Positions 23,399 to 30,830 of a stretch of 33,239 nucleotides of DNA are shown one piece after another. Where the stretch lies: contig JAZKFP010000042.1 in NCBI GenBank assembly GCA_040386355.1, forward strand, positions 1 to 33,239, given 5' to 3'. Origin of the DNA: JAZKFP01 sp040386355 (GTDB lineage: Bacteria; Pseudomonadota; Gammaproteobacteria; Pseudomonadales; UBA6940). Numbering within the stretch: position 1 is the stretch's first letter; each line of letters starts with the position of its first letter. The notes beneath the pieces are model-generated. The model did no database searches. It saw only the letters and a program-made list of their open reading frames with translations, and had not been told where the DNA came from. The position numbers and the translations under genes are program-made.

Positions 23399-23965
23399 TT
23401 AACGTGTATTTTCTAGGATTTTAACTGGCACACCAACCGCTTTAGTTTTTGACGGTATTTTTTTATTAACTAATGCGCCTGCTCCTATCACTGCATAATC
23501 ACCAATTTCTACACCAGCCAAAATTGTTACACCTCTTCCTATCCATACATTTTTTCCAATTTTTATTGGTTTACTAACAATATGCCCACTAATCAGTGGA
23601 CCATCAGTGGGCATCACATGATTGGAATCGACAAAGTAACAATCGGGCCCGATAAGTGACCCTTCACCAATTTCAATTAACTGATTTGCATCAATATGAA
23701 CATTTCTATTCAGAACAACTCTATCCGCTAAAATAATTTGGCCTAATCCACCAAAGGAACAATATGAACCGATAGTGACATTGGAACCAACTTTTAAATA
23801 GCGCGAACTGCTTTCGACATTTTTACCTACGCGAATTGTTTTTGGAAAAATCGGCTGACAATTACTTAGGCCAAATACAAATCCTCTTAACGTGGCAAAC
23901 ACTCTGACTGTATAAATTTTTACCAATCGCCAAAAACCATTTCTGTGAATTTTTTGAATTAACAT
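23399..23965 (-). CDS. Left-handed beta-helix (hexapeptide repeat) acyltransferase
   Basis: A 188-aa protein built mainly of hexapeptide repeats ([LIV]-G-x4), e.g. I-G-S-Y-C-S, I-G-E-G-S-L-I-G and I-G-K-N-V-W-I-G-R-G-V-T-I-L. The catalytic-type histidine is in D-S-N-H-V-M-P (about 113-119). The tail A-V-G-V-P-V-K-I-L resembles WbbJ/LacA/CysE-like O-acetyltransferases. It probably acetylates a sugar hydroxyl or amine of the repeat unit with acetyl-CoA in the cytoplasm. The ATG overlaps the wzx stop by 7 nt (ATGTTAA). Confidence 0.9.
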   Translation of the reverse strand: MLIQKIHRNGFWRLVKIYTVRVFATLRGFVFGLSNCQPIFPKTIRVGKNVESSSRYLKVGSNVTIGSYCSFGGLGQIILADRVVLNRNVHIDANQLIEIGEGSLIGPDCYFVDSNHVMPTDGPLISGHIVSKPIKIGKNVWIGRGVTILAGVEIGDYAVIGAGALVNKKIPSKTKAVGVPVKILENTR

Positions 23966-25278
23966 GCACCTGCCAGATTAGATTTCGCTACAGTGCTCTT
24001 TCCCAACCATAAATAAAGATAGAAAATTAGCAGAGCATGTATGCAAGTTGTAGCAAGTACGGGGGTGTAATAACCAAAGGTTGAAAATAAAAATGTTATT
24101 ACCATTAATTTAGTAATTAACTCAATAAAAGAAATTCGAATTAGCGGTGTTGTATTAATTAATGAATACGCAACACCGGCAGGCCAACGTGCAATTGCAA
24201 AGAAAAACATTGCACTTGCTGCCAACAGGTAAGGAATTATTCCTGTTGGTGCATTTTCACCTACCCACAGTTTTAATATCCAAGGCCCTAAAATACCGTA
24301 AATGAAAGCGGCAGCTCCTGCCAATCCAATCATTAATAAAAGACCACGGCGATAATTTTCTGCTAAGGCTGCTTTTTCACCACGAGCATCCATTGCAATT
24401 AAAAAAGGCGCATAGGATCCGGGAATTCGCCACAAAATCAAAATACAAACTTCCGGGATTCGCCATAATAAATAATACGTTGCTGCGATTTCTGGACCAG
24501 CAATCAAACCCAGCAATAAAACATCTGCCTGTAAGATCAGCAATAAAATGCCATAAATTACATAATCACGGCCCATTTTGCCGCTGACTCGACTCCACAA
24601 ATCTTTAAATCCAGGTAATTTAAAAGACCACCCTAACCCATAATTATCTTTTTTCCAAAAAAGCCACGCTAAAATTCGAGTAATTAAAATTCCGAAAATT
24701 TGTGCACCAACAACGCCAGGCAGACCCCATTTTGCATGTAAACCCCACAGCACGCCGGCTGCAAAAAAGAGTTGTCCTATCGCTTCACGAATATTGCCTC
24801 TTGCTTGCCAATGACGGGCATTGTATGCAGCACGATCAGCGTTATATTCGTACACTAATATAAAATATAAACTGGAAAGAATAACGGCGTGCAGAATTTC
24901 AGGATCTTGATACGCGCTGCCTAATATCCAAGGTGAAATAATCCAAAATAAAAAAACTGCTAAAAATGCGTAACCCACATACAACCATTTAGCAAAAATG
25001 TATCCCGCACAAAAACCTTTAATGTCATCAACGGCGGCTCTCTCGGCTAATATGCGTGCCATGCCACCGCTTAACCATGTAATTCCAATTGCAGCAAAAT
25101 TATTGGCTGCCAATATTAAAGCTAGTACACCAAATTTTTCTTTTCCCAAATGTTCTAAATACAAAGGCACTAAAACAAATTGAATGACAATGGTAACGGC
25201 CATTAAACCGTAACCTGTCATTAATGCATTTGCAAAATTATGGTTAAGAGGTAATCGTTTTAATATACCTTTAACCAT
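23959..25278 (-). CDS. wzx: Wzx-type polysaccharide flippase (MOP superfamily)
   Basis: A 439-aa polytopic protein with about twelve hydrophobic segments distributed over its whole length, preceded by a short basic N-terminus (M-V-K-G-I-L-K-R-L). It is probably the flippase that moves the lipid-linked repeat unit across the inner membrane. The open frame reaches up to 25326, but I start at ATG 25278: it overlaps the preceding methyltransferase stop by 8 nt (ATGGTTAA), and the extra residues have no homolog-like character. Wzx in a locus with Wzy and Wzz defines the Wzx/Wzy-dependent pathway. Confidence 0.85.
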   Translation of the reverse strand: MVKGILKRLPLNHNFANALMTGYGLMAVTIVIQFVLVPLYLEHLGKEKFGVLALILAANNFAAIGITWLSGGMARILAERAAVDDIKGFCAGYIFAKWLYVGYAFLAVFLFWIISPWILGSAYQDPEILHAVILSSLYFILVYEYNADRAAYNARHWQARGNIREAIGQLFFAAGVLWGLHAKWGLPGVVGAQIFGILITRILAWLFWKKDNYGLGWSFKLPGFKDLWSRVSGKMGRDYVIYGILLLILQADVLLLGLIAGPEIAATYYLLWRIPEVCILILWRIPGSYAPFLIAMDARGEKAALAENYRRGLLLMIGLAGAAAFIYGILGPWILKLWVGENAPTGIIPYLLAASAMFFFAIARWPAGVAYSLINTTPLIRISFIELITKLMVITFLFSTFGYYTPVLATTCIHALLIFYLYLWLGKSTVAKSNLAGAC

Positions 25279-26143
25279 TATTAGGCTTATGCAAGGTATA
25301 TAAAACACTTGGGTAAAATGCAGCACGCATTACAATTTTTATTAATAATTGTTCGAGACCAATTTTTTTAATTAAACGCAGCATCATAGCAATGCGTTTA
25401 TAGGCTTTTACTTGGGAGGTATTGCCCTGCAAGCTGTTCACTAACTTTTGCTTAACTCGATTATTCCAGTCTAAGCCATTTTGCTTGAAACATTTTTCCA
25501 ATCGCCAAGGTGTAACGAATTGAAGATGGTTTAGAAAATTTAAATTTCGTTTTTGACCTTGCAATTTTCCCATAAAATTGACGCTTGCTTTACCTAACAA
25601 CGGTAAACACCATATTCGCAAATGCGGTTCATAAGGCCAAAAATAATTTGGGGCTTCTAGATGAACATACCCACCAGGCGCTAATACGCGCGCCATTTCT
25701 TGAATAACTTTTTCAACATCTTGTACATGCTCAATAACCGTATGACAAATAATTAAGTCAACACTTGCATCTTCTATCGAAAGTTTTTCCCCATAACCCT
25801 GGCTAAAAATTGGAGCCCGCTTATTAGATTGAGTCGTCATACTATGTGCAGTAACGACTGCTTCATGCTCAGGTTCTATACCAATAATTTCAGTGTGTGG
25901 ATAAATAGTTTGCAACGCGAAACAATTTAATCCGGTTGAACTGCCTATTTCTAATATTCTTCTTGGTTCGAAATTATTTAAATCAGAGCGAATTCTATTC
26001 GCCGTTGATAAAGCGGAATGCCAACACGTTTGTACATGTGAATTAATATCTTGCGCCTGAAGCTTTCGATCAGCATGGCCATAGTTATCTTGATTTGCTA
26101 AAAAATTGTACCAAGCATTTTGCGAACTTTCGGTTAGTTTCAT
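25271..26143 (-). CDS. SAM-dependent methyltransferase (class I)
   Basis: A 290-aa methyltransferase. Motif I is R-I-L-E-I-G-S-S-T-G-L-N (about 62-73). The acidic strand-2 end is I-I-G-I-E-P-E (about 84-90). V-D-L-I-I-C-H-T-V-I-E-H-V (about 121-133) and A-P-G-G-Y-V-H-L-E-A-P-N mark a Methyltransf_11-type enzyme. The frame is open back to 26251, but that would overlap the preceding gene by more than 100 nt. ATG 26143, 4 nt after the preceding stop, is the better start and leaves a normal N-terminus (M-K-L-T-E-S-S-Q-N-A-W-Y). Its target is probably a sugar or the glycan terminus. Confidence 0.86.
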   Translation of the reverse strand: MKLTESSQNAWYNFLANQDNYGHADRKLQAQDINSHVQTCWHSALSTANRIRSDLNNFEPRRILEIGSSTGLNCFALQTIYPHTEIIGIEPEHEAVVTAHSMTTQSNKRAPIFSQGYGEKLSIEDASVDLIICHTVIEHVQDVEKVIQEMARVLAPGGYVHLEAPNYFWPYEPHLRIWCLPLLGKASVNFMGKLQGQKRNLNFLNHLQFVTPWRLEKCFKQNGLDWNNRVKQKLVNSLQGNTSQVKAYKRIAMMLRLIKKIGLEQLLIKIVMRAAFYPSVLYTLHKPNNG

Positions 26144-26147
26144 ATTT

Positions 26148-26942
26148 CTAACTTTTTGTAGCAACAATGAGGTAGCCAGAAGTGATTTCGCCTTCTGCAC
26201 TATTGGGCTTAGGAAATATCGACATGAATAAAGCAAATAATCCAAGCACAAAATTTATAGGATTCAATTTCATAATAAAATAAATCATTCCTAACTTTTT
26301 CTTAGATTCAGGACTTGCATCTCCACTGTGTATATTTTTTTTAACTTCATTATTTTGCAATCCATTTCGAATATTTCTAAGCATGCCATAGACTGTATTA
26401 TTTATAGCCGAAGTGAGTACATTCATTACGCATTGCCAACGGTTGTCGACTGGCGTTACTTGGGATGTAGAAAAGTTTTTTTGAAGAAAAGATTGCCAAC
26501 CAAATCGTGTAGGACGATGAAAATCAAAAGGCGCACCATGTACATGATTAATAAAAGGTACAACGGATACAAAGGTGCCGTCTTTTTTTAGAATGCGTGA
26601 GATTTCTTGGAGGGACATGTTTAGATTTTCAACATGCTCTAAAACAGAAGTAGAAAAAATTATATCGAAGTATTCATCGGGAAAAGGTATTTCTTTACCG
26701 TCGTACACAACATCAACAAATTCTCCTGGATAAACATCGATTCCTTTATATTCACTAACACCTTCAAAAATATAGGCAAAAGGCTTCATGCCACAACCAA
26801 AATCCAATACTTTAATATTGGCGCCCATTTTATTTTTTAATTCAGATAAATATTTGACCAATGCACGATCAAATGAGAACCCAGAAGATGCAAAGTTATA
26901 TCCATATTTAATATAGGGATTATGAGAGGTTTTATTTTTCAT
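26148..26942 (-). CDS. SAM-dependent methyltransferase (class I)
   Basis: A 264-aa methyltransferase with motif I as V-L-D-F-G-C-G-M-K-P-F (about 45-55), a post-I acidic residue in Y-K-G-I-D-V-Y (about 65-71), and F-D-I-I-F-S-T-S-V-L-E-H-V (about 93-105). The H-G-A-P-F-D-F-H-R-P-T-R stretch is typical of a group of polysaccharide-locus methyltransferases. A late hydrophobic stretch (F-V-L-G-L-F-A-L-F-M) may touch the membrane. Two ATGs are possible: 26954 and 26942. I prefer 26942, whose ATGA overlaps the asparagine synthetase stop by 4 nt. Confidence 0.87.
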   Translation of the reverse strand: MKNKTSHNPYIKYGYNFASSGFSFDRALVKYLSELKNKMGANIKVLDFGCGMKPFAYIFEGVSEYKGIDVYPGEFVDVVYDGKEIPFPDEYFDIIFSTSVLEHVENLNMSLQEISRILKKDGTFVSVVPFINHVHGAPFDFHRPTRFGWQSFLQKNFSTSQVTPVDNRWQCVMNVLTSAINNTVYGMLRNIRNGLQNNEVKKNIHSGDASPESKKKLGMIYFIMKLNPINFVLGLFALFMSIFPKPNSAEGEITSGYLIVATKS

Positions 26943-28777
26943 TGGGTTAGCCATTCTTGAATTGCCAACTGCTTTGCCACAACAATCGCGGGCACATTTC
27001 CATTAATAAATTCCTGCCATGTTTTTTGAATGGCATCTTTGGAAAAAAGCCCATCTGCAGTGTTTGGAGATTCAAATAATTCAATCGCTTTCTCTTTCCA
27101 TGGACCACGCAATAAATCTCGTTCCTGAATACCCATTCCAAAACCACGCTTTGGAGCTTTAAGTAAAGATTCAGGAATTAAATCTGCAACCGCTTCACGC
27201 AAAATTGCCTTTAACCACGCAGGGTTATTAAGGTCTGGAATTTTTTTCTCGGGCGACGTGGCTAGTGCAAATGAAATAATTTCTTGATCTAGAAAAGGTG
27301 CACGCATTTCAATAGAAGCCGCCATTGCCGGAAGATCACCAGCAATAGTTACTGAGTGCGGATTTTCTACCATTAAACCTACAAAGTTTGATTCGTCGAT
27401 ATACTGTTTTGAAGGACATAATTCGCCCCAATAGCGCATTTGTTCAGCAGCGCGATTGTGCAATGTGTGCAGTGCATTTTGTGATAAACAATGACGCCAT
27501 TCTTTGCGCGCTAACGTTTGATAATACGCAGCTTTGCGCTGACCTGAATGAGCAGCAAGCCATCGTAATCGCGTTAAAGCAAGCGGTTTTAATAAAGGAC
27601 GAAAGGGGGAAATGTGATCCAGCCAACGAGAAATTTTTAGTGTCCGAATATGGCCGGAATAACCGTAAAAAATTTCATCAGCACCATTACCTGTTAATAC
27701 AACTTTTATACCGTCGTCTTGTATCGCTCGGCACAATGTATAGGTGTGTACTAATGGCAGAAGCATAATCGGTTCGCCGTAAATATGTATTAGCTTTTTA
27801 AATATGTGCCATTGTTCAGTTGGATCAAAATAATATTCTTTATGAATCGTATTTAATGCGTGCGCCATTTGACGTGCTCGACGCAAATCTTCATCGTCTT
27901 TATCGAAACCTAACGCATAGGTGTGGATTGGATTAACCGATTGTTTTTGCATTAGTGCAACTATTGCAGAACTATCGACACCACCTGATAACAAAGCACC
28001 CACTGGAACATCGGCCTGCATACGTAAATGAATAGCTTCTTCGATGGTCTGTCGTAATTGCTGCGGGGTGATCGGTACGGACGCAGGCGTTGGATTCCAA
28101 TAGCGCCATATTTTTTCAACGGTTCCATTTTTTATAATCATTGCGTGACCAGCACGCAGCCGTTTTATGCCATGAAATGCGGTGTAGGGATCTGGAATAT
28201 GCCGTAAATTATGCAGCAACATCGCTGCAATTGCGTCGTGATCGTAGGAGACGTCGACACCAGGAACGTGTTTTACTGCGGGAATTTCAGAGGCAAAAAT
28301 AAATGCCGACTTGGTCTGTGCGTAAATAAAAGGTTTTTTACCCACACGATCGCGTGCACAAAATAAAGCTTGTGTGTGTTGATCGTAAATTGCGAACGCA
28401 AACATACCGCGTAAGCGAAGCAGCATATCTTCGCCCCAGGCTCGATACGCTTCTATTAAAACTTCAGTATCACTGTGCGTTTTAAAAATTACGCCTGTGT
28501 TTTTTAATTCACTTTGTAGTTCGCGGTAATTATATATTTCGCCGTTAAATACGATGTGATAACGATCATCCGACGAATGCATCGGTTGATTACCGGCAGC
28601 GGTTAAATCAAGAATTGAAAGTCGATTATGACAAACGCCTAAACGATTATCATTTGCCAACCATATGCCTTCCGCGTCTGGTCCACGATGACGCTGGATA
28701 TCAAGCATATTTTTTAAATGTTCCGCAATGGCCAGTTCAAAGCTAGGCTTTAAGTAGATACCACCAATTGCACACAT
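26939..28777 (-). CDS. asnB: Asparagine synthetase B-like glutamine amidotransferase (second by coordinate)
   Basis: A 612-aa homolog of the protein at 12293-14233. The nucleophile Cys2 is in M-C-A-I-G-G, with H-R-G-P-D-A-E-G at 30-37, F-N-G-E-I-Y-N near 77-83 and the PP-loop S-G-G-V-D-S-S at 264-270. A conserved C-terminal region R-A-P-F-L-D-Q-E-I is present. It is as divergent from the first copy as separate families would be, so it is not a recent duplicate. The two may amidate different acceptors. The ATG overlaps the wzz stop by one base (TAATG). Confidence 0.93.
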   Translation of the reverse strand: MCAIGGIYLKPSFELAIAEHLKNMLDIQRHRGPDAEGIWLANDNRLGVCHNRLSILDLTAAGNQPMHSSDDRYHIVFNGEIYNYRELQSELKNTGVIFKTHSDTEVLIEAYRAWGEDMLLRLRGMFAFAIYDQHTQALFCARDRVGKKPFIYAQTKSAFIFASEIPAVKHVPGVDVSYDHDAIAAMLLHNLRHIPDPYTAFHGIKRLRAGHAMIIKNGTVEKIWRYWNPTPASVPITPQQLRQTIEEAIHLRMQADVPVGALLSGGVDSSAIVALMQKQSVNPIHTYALGFDKDDEDLRRARQMAHALNTIHKEYYFDPTEQWHIFKKLIHIYGEPIMLLPLVHTYTLCRAIQDDGIKVVLTGNGADEIFYGYSGHIRTLKISRWLDHISPFRPLLKPLALTRLRWLAAHSGQRKAAYYQTLARKEWRHCLSQNALHTLHNRAAEQMRYWGELCPSKQYIDESNFVGLMVENPHSVTIAGDLPAMAASIEMRAPFLDQEIISFALATSPEKKIPDLNNPAWLKAILREAVADLIPESLLKAPKRGFGMGIQERDLLRGPWKEKAIELFESPNTADGLFSKDAIQKTWQEFINGNVPAIVVAKQLAIQEWLTQ

Positions 28778-29727
28778 TATTTTTTTACTTCTATTGCAGA
28801 AAAATCTTTTTTTAATTTATTGGAAAAGAAAACAAAAAACATACCCAACGCTAAACCTAATACGGCAGATAACACCAATATTTGCCCCCTTCTGGGCTTA
28901 ACTTTTTCTTCAGGAATTACCGGGGGATCTATTACACGAAATACATACCCGTTACGCACTTCAGCCAACATCATAGTTTTGGTTTGTTGCTCTACCAATT
29001 GATATAAAACTGTTTGCATTTCAGAAACTTGATTTTTACTAAGTTGCTCTTCTAAAAATTCAATACTGCGTTTGGCTTCGATAACATCTTGCTTACGTAA
29101 GTAATTGTTTACTTCATGAACTAAATTTTCTGCCCATTCTTTAGCGTATTTAGGAGAATAAGAATCCACTGTGAGTTCTACAATTCCAGTTTTTGCATCT
29201 TCAATAACATCGATGTATTTTTCAAACACACTGTATGCAATCAATAGTGAAGGTTCTTTTTCATAATTAATCCATTTTTTTTCTTGAATATTATATTCTT
29301 CAGGATTAATGATCCAGGTTTTAGATTCTTCATCCCAACCCTTACTGCCCAAGAGAGGAATTAATAAATCATATTTTTGAATAAAGTTTTGCAAGAAGGC
29401 TCGAGATTTTAAGGTTTCAATTCCTAATATTTTTTTATCAATTCCTGCTGAACCAAGGTCTATTCCGGCGAGTCCTGCAAGGCCTCCCAAACTACCACCA
29501 ATACTACTTAACGCAGAAGTACTTTCTTCTGCAACAGGCGCTAATAACGCATCTGCTCGATAGACGTTGATTTGACTAAACGCATAAAAAGCACCTAGAA
29601 AAATAGTAATAATAGTGATGATTGCAATTTTCCAACGACCTTGCCAGATTGTTGTTATGAGTTCTTTAAGATCAATTTCAATTTCTTGATTGGAGGGTTG
29701 ATGCGATTGATGTTCACTTGAACTCAT
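28777..29727 (-). CDS. wzz: Wzz-type polysaccharide chain-length regulator
   Basis: A 316-aa inner-membrane co-polymerase (PCP family). A short hydrophilic N-terminus precedes the first helix (about 33-52: K-I-A-I-I-T-I-I-T-I-F-L-G-A). A periplasmic, charged and partly coiled-coil region with R-S-I-E-F-L-E-E-Q-L is next. A proline-rich V-I-D-P-P-V-I-P-E-E motif comes just before the second helix (about 281-300). No C-terminal tyrosine kinase domain is present, so it is a Wzz/PCP-1-like or kinase-less type. It modulates Wzy chain length. A weak GAGAAA ribosome site precedes ATG 29727; a 257-nt leader with a strong hairpin separates it from hepT. Confidence 0.93.
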   Translation of the reverse strand: MSSSEHQSHQPSNQEIEIDLKELITTIWQGRWKIAIITIITIFLGAFYAFSQINVYRADALLAPVAEESTSALSSIGGSLGGLAGLAGIDLGSAGIDKKILGIETLKSRAFLQNFIQKYDLLIPLLGSKGWDEESKTWIINPEEYNIQEKKWINYEKEPSLLIAYSVFEKYIDVIEDAKTGIVELTVDSYSPKYAKEWAENLVHEVNNYLRKQDVIEAKRSIEFLEEQLSKNQVSEMQTVLYQLVEQQTKTMMLAEVRNGYVFRVIDPPVIPEEKVKPRRGQILVLSAVLGLALGMFFVFFSNKLKKDFSAIEVKK

Positions 29728-29984
29728 TACTATTTCTCAATGATTATTGATAATTTTGTTTTTTCATTCGTCCCTATGGAACGAGGTGGTGGGAGATTTC
29801 GTGAAGAGGGCGCTGCGGCCTTTCATCATATATACCCGTAGCGTTTGACCTAATTTTCAAACACTATGGGTATATCACTACCCACAGTTAAAAAATTTTG
29901 TCGCAGGCAATAAAATATTTTTTCACATTAGAAAGAGTCAGAATCTAGAGTTTTCATGCAATCCACTTTAAATGTTTTAAGTTT
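29728..29984 (-). promoter_or_regulatory. Leader region between hepT and wzz with a long hairpin (29831-29874)
   Basis: This 257-nt gap contains arms TATACCCGTAGCGTTTG (29831-29847) and CAAACACTATGGGTATA (29858-29874). They pair at 15 Watson-Crick positions plus two A-C or G-U positions depending on strand, around a 10-nt loop. Neither strand has a U-tract after it. It could be a leader structure, a binding site, or a small mobile repeat remnant. No JUMPstart/ops element (GGCGGTAG) and no clean promoter is found in the rest, so whether wzz has its own promoter is open. Confidence 0.45.
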
Positions 29985-30404
29985 TCACTTTGGAGTAGGA
30001 AACTTTTGACATAAAAACTCAACCAACTTTTTCTCGTGCTCTTGTGCAACTAATTTAGTGAGAAGACCTGCATCAACATTCATATAATCATGAACAATTC
30101 GGTTGCGAACACCAATAATAGAATTCCAATACAATTTGTCATCTTCTGCGATATATCCCAGTCTAATGACCGCTTGAACTGCATCGTAAGCTGAAACTGG
30201 CACCGTCTCATTCGCTGATTTTAAAATGTGCTTTGCTTTTCCAATTGCGTTTTCAGTTAACACTTGAAGCGCATGAAGCATGGCGGTCTCTTCAATTTCA
30301 TCCAAATTTTCTTTTTTTATCAATTTTTTTCGAAGCTTTTGCAATATAAATGAATATTTATTTGCAATTGCACTAGTTTCTTGATGATATAAATCAATCA
30401 ACAT
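29985..30404 (-). CDS. hepT: HepT-like HEPN-domain toxin (DUF86)
   Basis: A 139-aa all-alpha HEPN protein. The ribonuclease motif R-x4-H-x-Y is intact as R-N-R-I-V-H-D-Y (R100, H105, Y107). Characterised HepT toxins are RNases, neutralised when the paired MNT-domain antitoxin adds AMP units to the motif tyrosine; the same is expected here. The frame is open to 30431, but ATG 30404, with GGAAAA about 7 nt upstream, is the better start; it overlaps the mntA stop by 11 nt (ATGTTGATTGA) and fits the family N-terminus. It is the second gene of the inserted toxin-antitoxin pair. Confidence 0.88.
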   Translation of the reverse strand: MLIDLYHQETSAIANKYSFILQKLRKKLIKKENLDEIEETAMLHALQVLTENAIGKAKHILKSANETVPVSAYDAVQAVIRLGYIAEDDKLYWNSIIGVRNRIVHDYMNVDAGLLTKLVAQEHEKKLVEFLCQKFPTPK

Positions 30405-30816
30405 GACGTGTTTTCCAATCATATTCTTCAAGTTCGCGCCATGTTCTAGATAGAAAATGATACCAAGGTAACTCTTTGCGCCCTTTTAAAACGATACCAT
30501 TATTAGCAATTACTTCGCGCATAGCTAATCGTGCGTCTGGAATATGAATAAAGTCTATTTTTTCACGAGGTTTATTTAATAGATTCGCAATATCTTCCCT
30601 TAGCGTTTCAGTTTTTTCTAACTCCGTTATTACATCTGTATTTCTTTTCCATTGAATAGCAATATCCCAATCACTTTCGGAATGAGTATTTTCTGTTGTT
30701 TGGCTACCCACAAGAATTGCCATTTCCAAATTAGAATAATTTTGTAAAAGCTTTTTTAAATTGTCTATCTTAGTTTTTAGCGATGGTGATATATTTTTCA
30801 TACATCTTTCTATCAT
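30394..30816 (-). CDS. mntA: MntA-like nucleotidyltransferase antitoxin (MNT domain)
   Basis: A 140-aa minimal nucleotidyltransferase. The catalytic signature G-S-x10-D-x-D is exact: G37-S38, then D49-W-D51, in V-G-S-Q-T-T and S-E-S-D-W-D-I-A-I. This suggests an active AMP-transferase that modifies HepT. The C-terminal region carries the family's I-D-F-I-H-I (about 89-94). It begins 14 nt after the stop of the polysaccharide export gene, so it is read as part of that transcript. ATG 30816 is used; a second ATG at 30801 with AGAAAGA just upstream is possible and would shorten it by 5 residues. No separate promoter or operator is visible in the 14-nt gap. Confidence 0.88.
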   Translation of the reverse strand: MIERCMKNISPSLKTKIDNLKKLLQNYSNLEMAILVGSQTTENTHSESDWDIAIQWKRNTDVITELEKTETLREDIANLLNKPREKIDFIHIPDARLAMREVIANNGIVLKGRKELPWYHFLSRTWRELEEYDWKTRHVD

Positions 30817-30830
30817 TGATTAATATTTGA

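Noticed and set aside
27388..27768. 126-residue plus-strand open frame
   Set aside because: It is antisense to the second asparagine synthetase gene, whose motifs are intact.
29831..29874. Rho-independent terminator of hepT
   Set aside because: The hairpin is strong, but no U-tract follows it on the minus strand, so intrinsic termination is not supported.
29728..29984. JUMPstart/ops element for RfaH-type antitermination
   Set aside because: No GGCGGTAG core was found on the minus strand in this leader.
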